The notes below the pieces were generated by a model. It worked only from the letters and a program-made list of their open reading frames with translations, had not been told where the DNA came from and made no database searches. Of a stretch of 64,000 nucleotides of DNA, positions 34,729-43,376 are shown piece by piece. Both the position numbers and the translations under genes were made by a program. How positions within the stretch are numbered: position 1 is the first letter of the stretch; every line of letters starts with the position of its first letter. Source of the DNA: Syntrophaceae bacterium UBA2280 (lineage in GTDB: Bacteria; Desulfobacterota; Syntrophia; Syntrophales; Smithellaceae); NCBI GenBank assembly GCA_002347685.1, contig DDWS01000046.1, positions 64,817 to 128,816 of the forward strand, read 5' to 3'.

Positions 34729-34770
34729 AAGAGGTTTGCCCATAGTCGGGCAAACCTCTTTTGCTTTTTT
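34729..34770 (+). terminator. Intrinsic terminator after hydA, abutting the aspA start
   Basis: A 13-bp perfect stem, AAGAGGTTTGCCC (34729-34741) with GGGCAAACCTCTT (34748-34760), a 6-base loop and a T-rich tail to 34770. Only two bases separate it from the aspA start, so aspA-hydF must be read either by partial read-through or from a promoter lying inside hydA. Confidence 0.88.
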
Positions 34771-34772
34771 AG

Positions 34773-36170
34773 ATGGTTAACGATCTCATGTCGGATTTCA
34801 GAAAAGAAAATGATCTCCTGGGTGAAGAAAACGTTCCCGCCGGCGCCTACTGGGGCATCCATACGCTTCGCGCGATTCGTAATTTTCGCGTAAGCGGCGC
34901 GACCGTCAACCCGTCACTGATCCGGGCACTGGCAATGGTCAAAAAAGCCTGCGCTGTGACTAACCGGGAAACCGGATTCCTCTCTGAGGAGAAAAGCGCC
35001 GCAATCATCCGTGCCTGTGAAGACATCGTATCGGGTCAATTCAGTGACCAGTTCCCGGTTGATGCCTTGCAGGGAGGAGCGGGAACCTCCACCAACATGA
35101 ATCTCAATGAAGTGATCGCTAATCGCGCCATTGAAATCCTGGGCGGCACCAAAGGCGATTATTCGATGGTTCATCCCCTGGAAGATGTCAATCTGCATCA
35201 ATCGACCAACGACGTCTATCCGACAGCCCTGAAGGTCGCAGCAATTCACCTTTTGCGGCATTTATCCCAGACGATCGTCGGCGTTCAGGGCGCTTTTCAG
35301 GAGAAGGAAAAAGAATTCGCTTCCATCGTTAAGCTGGGACGAACGGAATTGCAGGAAGCCGTGCCCATCACACTGGGAGCGGAATTTTCCGCGTTTGCCG
35401 AGGCCTTCGGACGCGACCGCTGGCGGACGTTTAAATGCGAAGAGCGTTTGCGTGTGGTAAACTTAGGCGGAACGGCCGTCGGCACCGGACTTGCCGCTCC
35501 GCGCACGTATATTTTTCTGGTTATTGAAAGACTCCGAGAGATCACAGGCCTGGGGCTTTCGCGGGGAGAGAATCTCATGGGAGAGACAGCCCATGCCGAC
35601 ACTTTCGTTGAAGTCTCGGCCATTCTCAAAGCGCATGCCGTTAATCTGGTCAAGATTTCAGGCGATTTACGTCTTATGAATTTTCTTGGCGAAATTCATC
35701 TACCGCAACTGCAGGCGGGTTCCTCTATCATGCCCGGCAAAGTGAATCCTGTTGTTGCTGAGGCCGCGATGCAGGTCGGAATGAAAGTCATGGCCAACGA
35801 CACCGTTGTCGCCGATTGTGCCTCACGTGGCACACAGCAGATAAACGAATTCCTGCCGCTTCTGGCGCACGCGCTTCTGGAATCGCTGGACCTGCTAATC
35901 AACATCAACAAGCTGCTTTCCGGATACATTCGAGCTATCATGGCCGACACCGCAAAATGCGCCGAGTATTTTGACCAAAGCCCGATGATCATCACCGCTC
36001 TTTTACCCGCGATCGGCTATGAAAAGTCGACCGACTTGATGAAAGAATTCGCCGCCGGTCCGAACAAAAACATGAGATTATTTTTAGAGCAAAAAGTCGG
36101 GAAGGAGACAGTAGACAGGCACCTGACGCCGTTTGCTCTTACTGCTTTGGGGTATAAGGACCGTGGATAA
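34773..36170 (+). CDS. aspA: Aspartate ammonia-lyase
   Basis: Fumarase/aspartase-superfamily enzyme of 465 residues converting L-aspartate to fumarate and ammonia. It has DLLGEENVPAGAYWG at the N-terminus, the conserved GGAGTSTNMNLNEV near residue 92, HQSTNDVYPTA near 135 and the signature GSSIMPGKVNP near 313. The alternative start MSDFRKEND at 34788 is also reasonable; neither has a good Shine-Dalgarno, because the terminator occupies the site. Aspartate ammonia-lyase genes recur beside H-cluster maturation genes in anaerobes; ammonia supply to H-cluster assembly has been suggested. Its stop overlaps the hydF start. Confidence 0.92.
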   Translation: MVNDLMSDFRKENDLLGEENVPAGAYWGIHTLRAIRNFRVSGATVNPSLIRALAMVKKACAVTNRETGFLSEEKSAAIIRACEDIVSGQFSDQFPVDALQGGAGTSTNMNLNEVIANRAIEILGGTKGDYSMVHPLEDVNLHQSTNDVYPTALKVAAIHLLRHLSQTIVGVQGAFQEKEKEFASIVKLGRTELQEAVPITLGAEFSAFAEAFGRDRWRTFKCEERLRVVNLGGTAVGTGLAAPRTYIFLVIERLREITGLGLSRGENLMGETAHADTFVEVSAILKAHAVNLVKISGDLRLMNFLGEIHLPQLQAGSSIMPGKVNPVVAEAAMQVGMKVMANDTVVADCASRGTQQINEFLPLLAHALLESLDLLININKLLSGYIRAIMADTAKCAEYFDQSPMIITALLPAIGYEKSTDLMKEFAAGPNKNMRLFLEQKVGKETVDRHLTPFALTALGYKDRG

Positions 36171-37416
36171 AACACCAAAAGCGAACCGCTTGCACATCGC
36201 CCTGCTTGGGCGCACGAATGTCGGCAAATCGAGCCTGCTGAATCTCATTTTGGGCCAGGATATCGCCATTACCTCGCCTGTGGCCGGAACGACGACGGAT
36301 GTCGTTGAAAAGGCGATGGAACTGCTTCCGATCGGTCCCGTGCTGTTTCTGGATACAGCAGGTCTTGATGACGTTTCAGAGCTTTCAGGCAAGCGTCTGG
36401 AGAAAACCGAGAAAGTCTTCGACCGCGCCGATGTCATCATTTTGGTCGGTGAAGCGGATGTTTGGACGGATTACGAAGAATCGGTTCTGGCCGAAACGTC
36501 GCAGCGCGGCATTCCCGTTCTGACCGTCATCAACAAAATCGACATCAAGGCCCCCTCACCCGATTATCTGAACCTTCTTGCACAAAAGGCTGGTCGCGTC
36601 GTGTCCGTATCTTGCAGCGACAAGACGACTCGCGATCGCTATCTCGATGATCTCAAGCGTCACCTTCTGGAAATGGCACCGGCTGATTTCATCGCCACGC
36701 CCTCTCTCATCAGCGACTTGCTTCCGCCTGGCGGTACGGCGGTTCTGGTGGTGCCAATAGACTTGCAGGCACCCAAAGGAAGACTCATCCTGCCGCAGGT
36801 GCAAACCATCCGCGATATCCTGGACAATGACGCACAGGCACTCGTCGTCAAAGAACGGGAACTCGCCGCGGCGCTTGCCAATCTCAAAACGCCGCCCTCT
36901 ATCGTGGTGACCGATTCCCAGGCGATTTTAAAAGTCACGGCCGATGTCCCCAAAGAGATCTCGTTGACCACTTTCTCTATTTTGTTTGCGCGTCAGAAGG
37001 GAGATCTTTCCATGATGGCCGCTGGTGCGGCGGCCATCGATTCACTAAGACCGGGCGACCGCGTGCTCATTGCCGAGGCTTGTTCGCACCACGCGCTCGA
37101 AGACGATATCGGCCGCGTCAAGATTCCCCGCTGGCTTCGCCAGTTTGTGGGCGGTGATTTACAAATCGATACCGCCTGCGGACGCGACTATCCTGAAAAC
37201 TTGAAAGACTATAAACTGATTTTCCATTGCGGCGCCTGCATGATCAATCGCCGTGAAATGCTCACAAGGCTTCGCAAAGCGGCTCAAGCCGGCATTCCCG
37301 TCACCAACTACGGCGTGGCCATATCCTTCTTGCAGGGCGTTTTAAAGAGAAGCCTCGCCCCCTTCCCCGCTGCGCTTGCGTCATTTGAAAAAGCAATGAA
37401 AGACAAGGAAAGATGA
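36163..37416 (+). CDS. hydF: [FeFe]-hydrogenase H-cluster maturation GTPase HydF
   Basis: Scaffold that receives the [2Fe] subcluster from HydE/HydG and delivers it to apo-HydA. The GTPase domain has the P-loop LGRTNVGKSSLLN, G2 threonine in SPVAGTTTD, G3 DTAGLDD and G4 NKID. The C-terminal cluster domain has CSHHALEDD near 300 and HCGACM near 350, the expected C-x-H and H-C-x2-C ligands. I place the start at GTG 36163-36165, overlapping aspA, with TAAGGA just upstream; this gives 417 residues, the usual length. No hydE or hydG is in the window. Confidence 0.95.
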   Translation: MDKTPKANRLHIALLGRTNVGKSSLLNLILGQDIAITSPVAGTTTDVVEKAMELLPIGPVLFLDTAGLDDVSELSGKRLEKTEKVFDRADVIILVGEADVWTDYEESVLAETSQRGIPVLTVINKIDIKAPSPDYLNLLAQKAGRVVSVSCSDKTTRDRYLDDLKRHLLEMAPADFIATPSLISDLLPPGGTAVLVVPIDLQAPKGRLILPQVQTIRDILDNDAQALVVKERELAAALANLKTPPSIVVTDSQAILKVTADVPKEISLTTFSILFARQKGDLSMMAAGAAAIDSLRPGDRVLIAEACSHHALEDDIGRVKIPRWLRQFVGGDLQIDTACGRDYPENLKDYKLIFHCGACMINRREMLTRLRKAAQAGIPVTNYGVAISFLQGVLKRSLAPFPAALASFEKAMKDKER

Positions 37417-37859
37417 AGATCTATTTTGCCGGATCGATTCGCGCAGGACGAGATTACGTCGCGATCTACGAAATACTGATCGCTAAACTAAAATCTTTCG
37501 GAACCGTCCTCACCGAACATGTCGGCGACAAGACGCTTTCAGTACTTGGCGACGATGGCCCCGATGACCGCTTCATCCACAACAGGGATATGGCCTGGTT
37601 AAAATCCTGTGATTGCGTGGTGGCCGAGGTCACGATACCGTCCCTGGGAGTAGGCTACGAGCTGGGATGGGCCGTGGCGCTCGACAAGCCGATTTTATGT
37701 CTTTACCGCCCATTGCCGGAAAGACCCCTTTCCGCGATGATCGCCGGCAGCTATGCCATCACCACAATCGGCTATTCCTCCCTCGAAGACGTCTGGCCCC
37801 TTCTGGAGAATTTCATCAATCGGATCGTCGAAAAACGCGGCCTGTTGCCCGGAGCCTGA
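37413..37859 (+). CDS. DNPH1-like 2'-deoxynucleoside 5'-phosphate N-hydrolase
   Basis: Member of the nucleoside deoxyribosyltransferase-like superfamily, 148 residues. It shows the family opening YFAGSIRAGRD, the middle segment IHNRDMAWLKSCDCVVAEV, and the catalytic glutamate in PSLGVGYELGWAVAL, all closely matching DNPH1/Rcl proteins. These cleave the N-glycosidic bond of deoxynucleoside monophosphates, sanitising the nucleotide pool. It overlaps the hydF stop by 4 bp (ATGA) and is 3 bp from the U32 gene, so it is co-transcribed. The exact substrate is inferred from similarity. Confidence 0.85.
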   Translation: MKIYFAGSIRAGRDYVAIYEILIAKLKSFGTVLTEHVGDKTLSVLGDDGPDDRFIHNRDMAWLKSCDCVVAEVTIPSLGVGYELGWAVALDKPILCLYRPLPERPLSAMIAGSYAITTIGYSSLEDVWPLLENFINRIVEKRGLLPGA

Positions 37860-37862
37860 GAA

Positions 37863-39689
37863 ATGCCCATTGCCCTGGAACTACTCGCACCTGCGGGAAA
37901 CGCGGAAATCGGGATTGCGGCCATCGACCACGGCGCAGACGCTGTCTATATCGGTGCGCCGAAGTTTTCCGCGCGGGCTCAGGCCGGTTCTACCGCCGAC
38001 GACATCGCCCGTCTCATCCGTCACGCGAATTTCTGGCGGGCAAAAGTCTATGTGGCGTTAAACACCATCCTCACGGATAACGAGCTGTCCGAAGCGCTCA
38101 TAATCATCCGGAAAATCCACGACCTGGGCGCCGACGGTCTCATCATCCAGGATACGGGGCTGCTGGAGCTTGACCTACCCCCGATTCCGCTCATCGCCAG
38201 CACACAAATGCACAACGACACGCCCGAAAAAGTCCGTTTTCTCGAAGCCGTGGGCTTTCAGCGAGTGATTCTGGCAAGGGAGTTATCTCTCGAAGAGATT
38301 GAAGATATCCGCCGCCATACTCAAAACATCGAGCTGGAGGCCTTTGTCCACGGAGCTTTATGTGTTTCCTACAGCGGTCAGTGCTACATGAGTCAGGCCA
38401 TAGCAAACCGCAGCGGCAACCGGGGCTTGTGCGCCTGACCCTGCCGTTCTTACTACTCGCTTTACGATGAAGAGGGACACCTTCTGGTGAAAAACCAGTA
38501 TCTTCTGTCGCTCAAAGACATGAACCGGCTTGAGGCGCTTCCGGATTTGATTGCAGCGGGCATCACTTCTTTCAAAATCGAAGGCCGCTACAAAGGCATC
38601 GACTACGTCAAAAACGTTGCGGCCGCGTATCGCATGGCAATTGACCGGTTTATTTCAAAAAACGAAGGTTACATCCGGACATGTTCGGGAACCAATACCT
38701 TTACGTTTGAACCGGATGTGGAACGCACGTTCAATCGCGGATACACATCTTATTTTCTTTCAGGCAAACCCGAAAAGATCGCCTCATTGTCCACGCAAAA
38801 ATCTCTCGGCAAACCCATTGGGGGGATCACTCATCTGGGAAATAATTATTTTGAGATGGGCAATAACGATTTGCAAAACGGCGACGGCCTGTGTTTTTTC
38901 ACCCATCAGGGCGCACTCGCCGGATGCCGGGTAGAGCGCGTGGAAAAAGGAAAGATCATCCCCGGCAGCATGAAGGGTCTCGAAGCCGGTATCCTGCTGT
39001 ATCGCAACGCGGATAAGGCCTTCGAGAAAATCCTGAAGCAATCGACCGGCGGCCATCGCATCTCCGTCCGGATGCATTTCAAGCAGGACCACACCCGCAT
39101 CTGGCTTTCAGCTGAAGATGAAGATGGATACGTGGCTGAAGCTGTCAAAGAAATGGCTTATGAAAAGCCACTCAAACCCGTTCAAGCCCGCGAACAATTG
39201 GAAAAACAACTGAACCGCACCGGCAATACCCCTTACCGGATTGAAAAATTGACGATCGAACCGGCAAGACCCGGCTTTCTCACCGCCACTATTTTAAACG
39301 GCCTCCGACGCGATGTTTTGGATAGGCTCACAAAAATCCGGCAGGAAATGTATTCCCGCCACGAAATCCCGCTCAAACCCAACAACGCCCCCTACCCTGC
39401 AAAGTTGCTGAACTTTTCCGCCAACGTTTTTAACAAAAAGGCGCGGGCATTCTTTGAACGACACGGCGCAAGCGTCATTGAGCCTGCCTTTGAGTCGCTT
39501 GCGGATATCTCAGGTAAAACCGTTATGACTACCCGTTACTGCATCCGATATCAACTGGATTTGTGTCCCGTCCATCAGAAACCCGAACAAACCGCCAGGC
39601 AGCCCCTCCGGCTTAAAGACGGCCACCACACGTATCGCCTGGTGTTTGATTGCAAGCAGTGCAGAATGTTTGTGATTCTGGAAGAATAA
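37863..39689 (+). pseudogene. U32-family peptidase-like protein interrupted by in-frame TGA
   Basis: One reading frame of 609 codons with a single internal stop, TGA at 38436-38438. Before it: LELLAPAGNAEIGIAAIDHG and the U32 signature GALCVSYSGQCYMSQAI, ending NRSGNRGLCA. After it: PCRSYYSLYDEEGHLLVKNQ, then a normal C-terminal domain to 39689 with a late cysteine pair. In intact U32 proteins (YegQ/RlhA-like) this segment is CAQPCR, so the TGA replaces one residue, usually Gln. Both halves look well conserved, so decay is recent, or the codon is read through. Selenocysteine is possible but unproven (see findings). Relatives take part in RNA hydroxylation rather than proven proteolysis. Confidence 0.8.
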
Positions 39690-39731
39690 GGAACCCTTTC
39701 ATCCTCTGTACCCCTGAACGTGAGATTATTG

Positions 39732-40115
39732 CTATTTTGAGGAATTTTTCTTTCGGTCTTCATCCTGCCCGGACATGGCCAGACTCGCCTGCTCATTGGC
39801 CTGCTTCATTTCCTCCGGTGTGACGATTTTGGCAACCAGCGCATCGAAGACGGGATTCAAGAGGTCGTTGAGCCGACGAAACAAACCGGATTCCTCCTTG
39901 AGCGCAAGTTTATAAAAGCGCAGGCAGCCCCGGCACGCGGCCGTTTTGACATCGTATTGATCCGGATCGATCCGTAGGATAAAAGCCATGAGCTTCATCC
40001 CCCCTTTCAGCGGTTCGCGCACCAGGCGAAACCAGGGCGCTCGCCGATACGCTATTTCCATCAGCCGCACCGTGCAGGTGTTGCACACCGCTTTTCTCCG
40101 GACGACGTTTTTCAT
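39732..40115 (-). CDS. Conserved hypothetical protein with two Cys-x2-Cys pairs
   Basis: A 127-residue protein that I do not recognise. It has two cysteine pairs, CNTC near residue 11 and CRGC near 61, spaced like a metal or zinc-finger site, with aromatic and basic residues between them. The C-terminal part (from about 66) is helical and charged and ends with a disordered SGQDEDRKKNSSK-type tail. It lies 3 bp downstream of the TauE/SafE permease gene and in the same PadR-headed unit, which suggests a role with the permease. Confidence 0.65.
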   Translation of the reverse strand: MKNVVRRKAVCNTCTVRLMEIAYRRAPWFRLVREPLKGGMKLMAFILRIDPDQYDVKTAACRGCLRFYKLALKEESGLFRRLNDLLNPVFDALVAKIVTPEEMKQANEQASLAMSGQDEDRKKNSSK

Positions 40116-40117
40116 CT

Positions 40118-40900
40118 TTAAATCACCCCGGCCATCAGTCCCATACCGATCAATACCAGAAGCGCACCCACAAGCACCTGGATGGTCTTGAGGGTTATTT
40201 TTTCAACGAGACGCGAGCCGATGAAGGCGCCCGCGAAAGCGGCCAGCGTCGCGGCAAGCACCAGCCCCCAGATATCACTCACACCTGCGAAATGCGCGCT
40301 GTAAAAACCGACCCCGTAAACGAGCAGGCGCGCCGTGTCCACGATCACGGTGGAAACCGCCCCGGTTCCTATGAAGGCCTCTTTGGTCAGCCCCGCCTTG
40401 ATGAGAAAGGCGGATCGCAACGCGCCCTGATTTCCGGATAGCCCACCGAAAAAACCGGACAGAAGCCCGCCTACCGGCAGATATTTGCGGTCGAATTGCA
40501 AAGCGTTGAAGGCGGGCCAAAGCTCTATGATGGCAAAAAGAACAATCACGCCGCCGATAATGAGTTTCAAAAGCGTCACGTCAAACATCCGCCCGGCCAT
40601 CGCGTAGGTGACAAGCGGCTCGGCACCGGCAAAAACGTTCAGAAGCACCGCCCCGACGAAAGCCGCCAAAGCGGCCGGAATCGCAAACCGGACCACCACG
40701 CTCCAGTCGGCATTTCTTCCCACAAGCCCGACCTTAAAGAGGTTTCCGGCCAGATGCACCACCGCCGTGGCGGCAATCGCCACCGGTAGCGGAAAAAACA
40801 AGGCGAAAGCCGGCATCAGAACCGTTCCCAGGCCAAAGCCTGAAAAAAGCGTCATCCCCGAGGCCAGAAGCGCGACCAGACACACGACAAAATATTCCAT
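40118..40900 (-). CDS. TauE/SafE-family membrane permease
   Basis: Integral inner-membrane protein of 260 residues with about eight predicted transmembrane stretches, including VVCLVALLASGMTLFSGFGL and FALFFPLPVAIAATAVVH. The family signature region LSGNQGALRSAFLIKAGL lies near residue 152, in the usual place between repeats. TauE/SafE permeases are proposed exporters of sulfite or organosulfur anions; the substrate is uncertain here. It lies 15 bp downstream of the PadR gene, which probably controls it. Confidence 0.88.
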   Translation of the reverse strand: MEYFVVCLVALLASGMTLFSGFGLGTVLMPAFALFFPLPVAIAATAVVHLAGNLFKVGLVGRNADWSVVVRFAIPAALAAFVGAVLLNVFAGAEPLVTYAMAGRMFDVTLLKLIIGGVIVLFAIIELWPAFNALQFDRKYLPVGGLLSGFFGGLSGNQGALRSAFLIKAGLTKEAFIGTGAVSTVIVDTARLLVYGVGFYSAHFAGVSDIWGLVLAATLAAFAGAFIGSRLVEKITLKTIQVLVGALLVLIGMGLMAGVI

Positions 40901-40915
40901 GCGTTTTCTTTCCTT

Positions 40916-41239
40916 TTAGTCTGTTGATATTTCATTCATCAGTTCCCGGACCTTTTTGGTCGATCTTACGAGCGCCTTTTGACCTGCTTTGGTCAGCACA
41001 TAGAGCTTGCGCGCTTTTCCGTCCACCACTTCTTTGTGCGACACCAGGTAACCATCCCGCTCCAGCCCGTGCAGTATGGGATACAAGGTGCCGGGGCTCA
41101 GTTCGTATCCGTGACGGGCCAGCTCACGGATCATGTCCAGACCGAACAGGGGTGCCTCGCCTGCATGATGCAGGATGTGCAGACGGATGAAGCCCGTGAA
41201 AAACGTCCGGGTTATATTATCGGCATTCGTTATCGTCAT
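40916..41239 (-). CDS. PadR-family transcriptional regulator
   Basis: A winged-helix regulator of 107 residues if started at the ATG at 41237-41239 (MTITNADNITRTFFTGFIRL). A longer frame to 41320 adds 27 residues. The PadR core is complete: LHILHHAGEAPLFGLDMIRE, then LSPGTLYPILHGLERDGYLV and YVLTKAGQKAL. PadR proteins are mostly ligand-released repressors of adjacent transporters or enzymes. Here it heads a minus-strand unit with the TauE permease and the Cys-pair protein, and a palindrome covers its own start codon. Confidence 0.88.
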   Translation of the reverse strand: MTITNADNITRTFFTGFIRLHILHHAGEAPLFGLDMIRELARHGYELSPGTLYPILHGLERDGYLVSHKEVVDGKARKLYVLTKAGQKALVRSTKKVRELMNEISTD

Positions 41240-41245
41240 ACGATA
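41231..41245. promoter_or_regulatory. Palindrome over the PadR start codon, candidate operator
   Basis: TATCGT-CAT-ACGATA is a perfect 6-bp inverted repeat with a 3-bp spacer that includes the ATG of the PadR gene. Its position would allow autorepression. It differs from the classic PadR ATGT-N8-ACAT site, so specificity needs testing. Confidence 0.55.
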
Positions 41246-41313
41246 TAGTAAATCTTTTTCGCAAAATGTCAATACCGAACGATTCGTCTTTTGCAAAACA
41301 TTTTTGTTTTTTC

Positions 41314-41342
41314 TTGACAATGATGCGTTTCTTTAATATTGT
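41314..41342 (+). promoter_or_regulatory. Sigma-70-type promoter of leader A
   Basis: TTGACA at 41314-41319, 17-bp spacer, and TATTGT at 41337-41342. Expected transcription start near 41349. Spacing and the CTTGACA context match the promoters of leaders B and C. Confidence 0.75.
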
Positions 41343-41348
41343 GTTCGC

Positions 41349-41488
41349 AATCTAGTTGGAAAATGATCAGTTTCTTTTTCCGAAAGGATCCTTAATAAGT
41401 CTGAGCGTTTTACCGGGCCCCGGCAGTCGGGGATCGAAAGAAAAGTAAGGCTTGAATCTGTGCATGTCACGGGTTCAAGCCTTTTTTA
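41349..41488 (+). ncRNA. Structured leader RNA A with terminator, upstream of DUF4914
   Basis: 5' untranslated leader sharing sequence and structure with leaders B and C. Closing helix P1 is AAGTCT (41397-41402) with AGGCTT (41448-41453). Inside are the block GAGCGTTTTACCGGG, hairpin P2 (CCCCG with CGGGG, loop GCAGT), and the A-rich GAAAGAAAAGT. The 3' P1 strand is also part of a terminator: AAGGCTTGAA (41447-41456) with TTCAAGCCTT (41474-41483) and a T tract to 41487. P1 and the terminator are thus mutually exclusive, the layout of an attenuating riboswitch. No ligand or class is recognised. Confidence 0.72.
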
Positions 41489-41507
41489 TTACCTGAAAGG
41501 CGATTCT

Positions 41508-43376
41508 ATGATTGATAAACTGATATTACCCGGCGAGGTTGCCGCTTTGCTTGAGCAAGCGCCTCGGGTGGAGTACGCGAATGATATTTCAGCCCTCGAA
41601 GAGCTCTCCTGCAATGGAAAGGACGGGCAATCCTGGAATGTAAGCTACACCCTACCCGATGGAAGAACGATACATGAAGCCAGCGTCGCCCGGGTTAAGA
41701 ACGGCATCAGCGCCAATTATACCGATCCATACATGCGTCGAAGAGACCCGGACTGCATGTTCATCGCCGATGGCGGACGCACCGACAAGCCTCTTTTTTC
41801 CGAACGCTTCGGCTATGACTTCGCCGGCCTTCGCCTCGAAACATTTCAATGGCTTGCGCAACAGCACCTTGCCGTTTTCGCCTTTGATATGGGCCGACCC
41901 GGGGCTGGCGCAACAGCACTGGCGATATGCCCGGCAAATGCCGGCTTCTTCGCTTTCGGTCTCGGCCTTCTCCAGGGCGTCCTGGATCTAGCAGCCCTTG
42001 ACAAGCCTTACTGTCCCTCTACCATCTTGTTTATCGCGCCTCCTTTTCGTCACACCCATTTTCAAGGCAAGCAAGTCGTCGTGCACCACCGTGTGGATAC
42101 GCATGAAATTTTTTCCTATAATTTGTATCCCGGACCAAGCGCCAAAAAGGGAGTTTATGGCGCTTTGATCAATGTCGGGGCGAATCAGGGATGGGTGACC
42201 GCGCATTGCTCGGCGGTGCAGGTGGTCACGCCCTATGACAACATCGTGACCTTCATGCACGAAGGGGCCAGCGGCGGCGGAAAGAGCGAAATGCTCCAGC
42301 AGCCGCACCGCCTCCCGGACGGCCGTCTGCCGATTGGAAGGAACATTATCTCGGGGGAAGAAAGACACATTGAAATTCAGCGAACCTGCGAACTCCATCC
42401 CGTCTGTGATGACATGGGTCTTTGCCATCCCGATTTCCAGGAAGACAACGGCAAGCTGTTTCTGACGGATGCCGAAGACGGATGGTTCATCCGGGTCAAT
42501 CATATCACGTGCTATGGAACGGACCATGACATTGAAAAACTCTCGATCCACCCGGGCCGATCGCTGTTGTTTCTGAATATTAACGCAGCGCCTGGCGCCA
42601 CGGCGCTGATCTGGGAACACATTGAAGACGCGCCGGGCAAACCGTGCCCCAATCCGCGCGTGATCATCCCCCGCGGCATCGTTCCCAACGCATTTCCCGA
42701 CAAGGTTGCCGTGGATATCCGATCGTTCGGCGTGCGAACGCCCCCCTGCACGTCGGAGCGGCCCAGTTACGGCATTCTCGGATTGTTTCATGTTCTGCCG
42801 GCAGCACTGGCCTGGTTGTGGCGGCTGGTCGCGCCGCGCGGATATTCCAACCCAAGCATCGTGGGCGGCGACGCGCTGGAAAGCGAGGGTGTCGGCAGTT
42901 ACTGGCCCTTTGCCACGGGACGCCGTGTTGATCAGGCCAATCTCCTTTTGCGCCAGTTTCAACAAACCCCCAGGACTCGCTACATCTTGATTCCCAATCA
43001 ACACGTGGGCGCGTGGGAAACCGGATTCACACCGCAATGGCTGACGCGTGATTACCTCGCCAGGCGAGGTCATGCCCGCTTTTTGAGCGACCAGCTCACT
43101 CCCGCCCGCTCATCGCTTCTCGGATACGCGCTGAAAAGCATGCGGATTGAGGGGGCGCTGATTCCCGTCTGGCTTTTGCAGACCGAAACCCAGCCGGAAG
43201 TCGGGGCCATCGCCTACGATGAGGGCGCTCGCCAGCTGCGACAATTCTTTCATGAGCAGATCACAACCTTTCTCGAACCGGACCTGGACGCAATCGGGCG
43301 CCAAATCATAGAGTGTTGCCTGTCGGGCGGTAGTGTATATGATTACGAACAACTTCTCGGACTTTCCGATGGATAA
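41508..43376 (+). CDS. DUF4914 protein, phosphoenolpyruvate-carboxykinase-like
   Basis: A 622-residue protein of the DUF4914 family, distantly like ATP-dependent PEP carboxykinase. The ATG at 41508 follows GAAAGG by about eight bases; a longer GTG-started frame begins inside the leader and is less likely. A P-loop-like EGASGGGKSEML lies near residue 262, where PEPCK has its kinase-1a loop, and an acid-rich VTDAEDGW-type segment follows. Substrate is unknown; decarboxylation or carboxylation of a C4 acid is a guess from the family fold. It is controlled by the leader RNA and terminator directly upstream and overlaps the next gene by 8 bp. Confidence 0.75.
   Translation: MIDKLILPGEVAALLEQAPRVEYANDISALEELSCNGKDGQSWNVSYTLPDGRTIHEASVARVKNGISANYTDPYMRRRDPDCMFIADGGRTDKPLFSERFGYDFAGLRLETFQWLAQQHLAVFAFDMGRPGAGATALAICPANAGFFAFGLGLLQGVLDLAALDKPYCPSTILFIAPPFRHTHFQGKQVVVHHRVDTHEIFSYNLYPGPSAKKGVYGALINVGANQGWVTAHCSAVQVVTPYDNIVTFMHEGASGGGKSEMLQQPHRLPDGRLPIGRNIISGEERHIEIQRTCELHPVCDDMGLCHPDFQEDNGKLFLTDAEDGWFIRVNHITCYGTDHDIEKLSIHPGRSLLFLNINAAPGATALIWEHIEDAPGKPCPNPRVIIPRGIVPNAFPDKVAVDIRSFGVRTPPCTSERPSYGILGLFHVLPAALAWLWRLVAPRGYSNPSIVGGDALESEGVGSYWPFATGRRVDQANLLLRQFQQTPRTRYILIPNQHVGAWETGFTPQWLTRDYLARRGHARFLSDQLTPARSSLLGYALKSMRIEGALIPVWLLQTETQPEVGAIAYDEGARQLRQFFHEQITTFLEPDLDAIGRQIIECCLSGGSVYDYEQLLGLSDG

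Noticed and set aside
38436..38498. Certain selenocysteine assignment for the U32 TGA
   Set aside because: The downstream hairpin has the right distance but a weak stem and an unfavourable loop G position, and no selenium genes are in the window; kept only as a possibility.
41988..43073. A 361-codon minus-strand frame opposite the DUF4914 gene
   Set aside because: Same reason; the plus-strand frame has leader, ribosome site and a family match.
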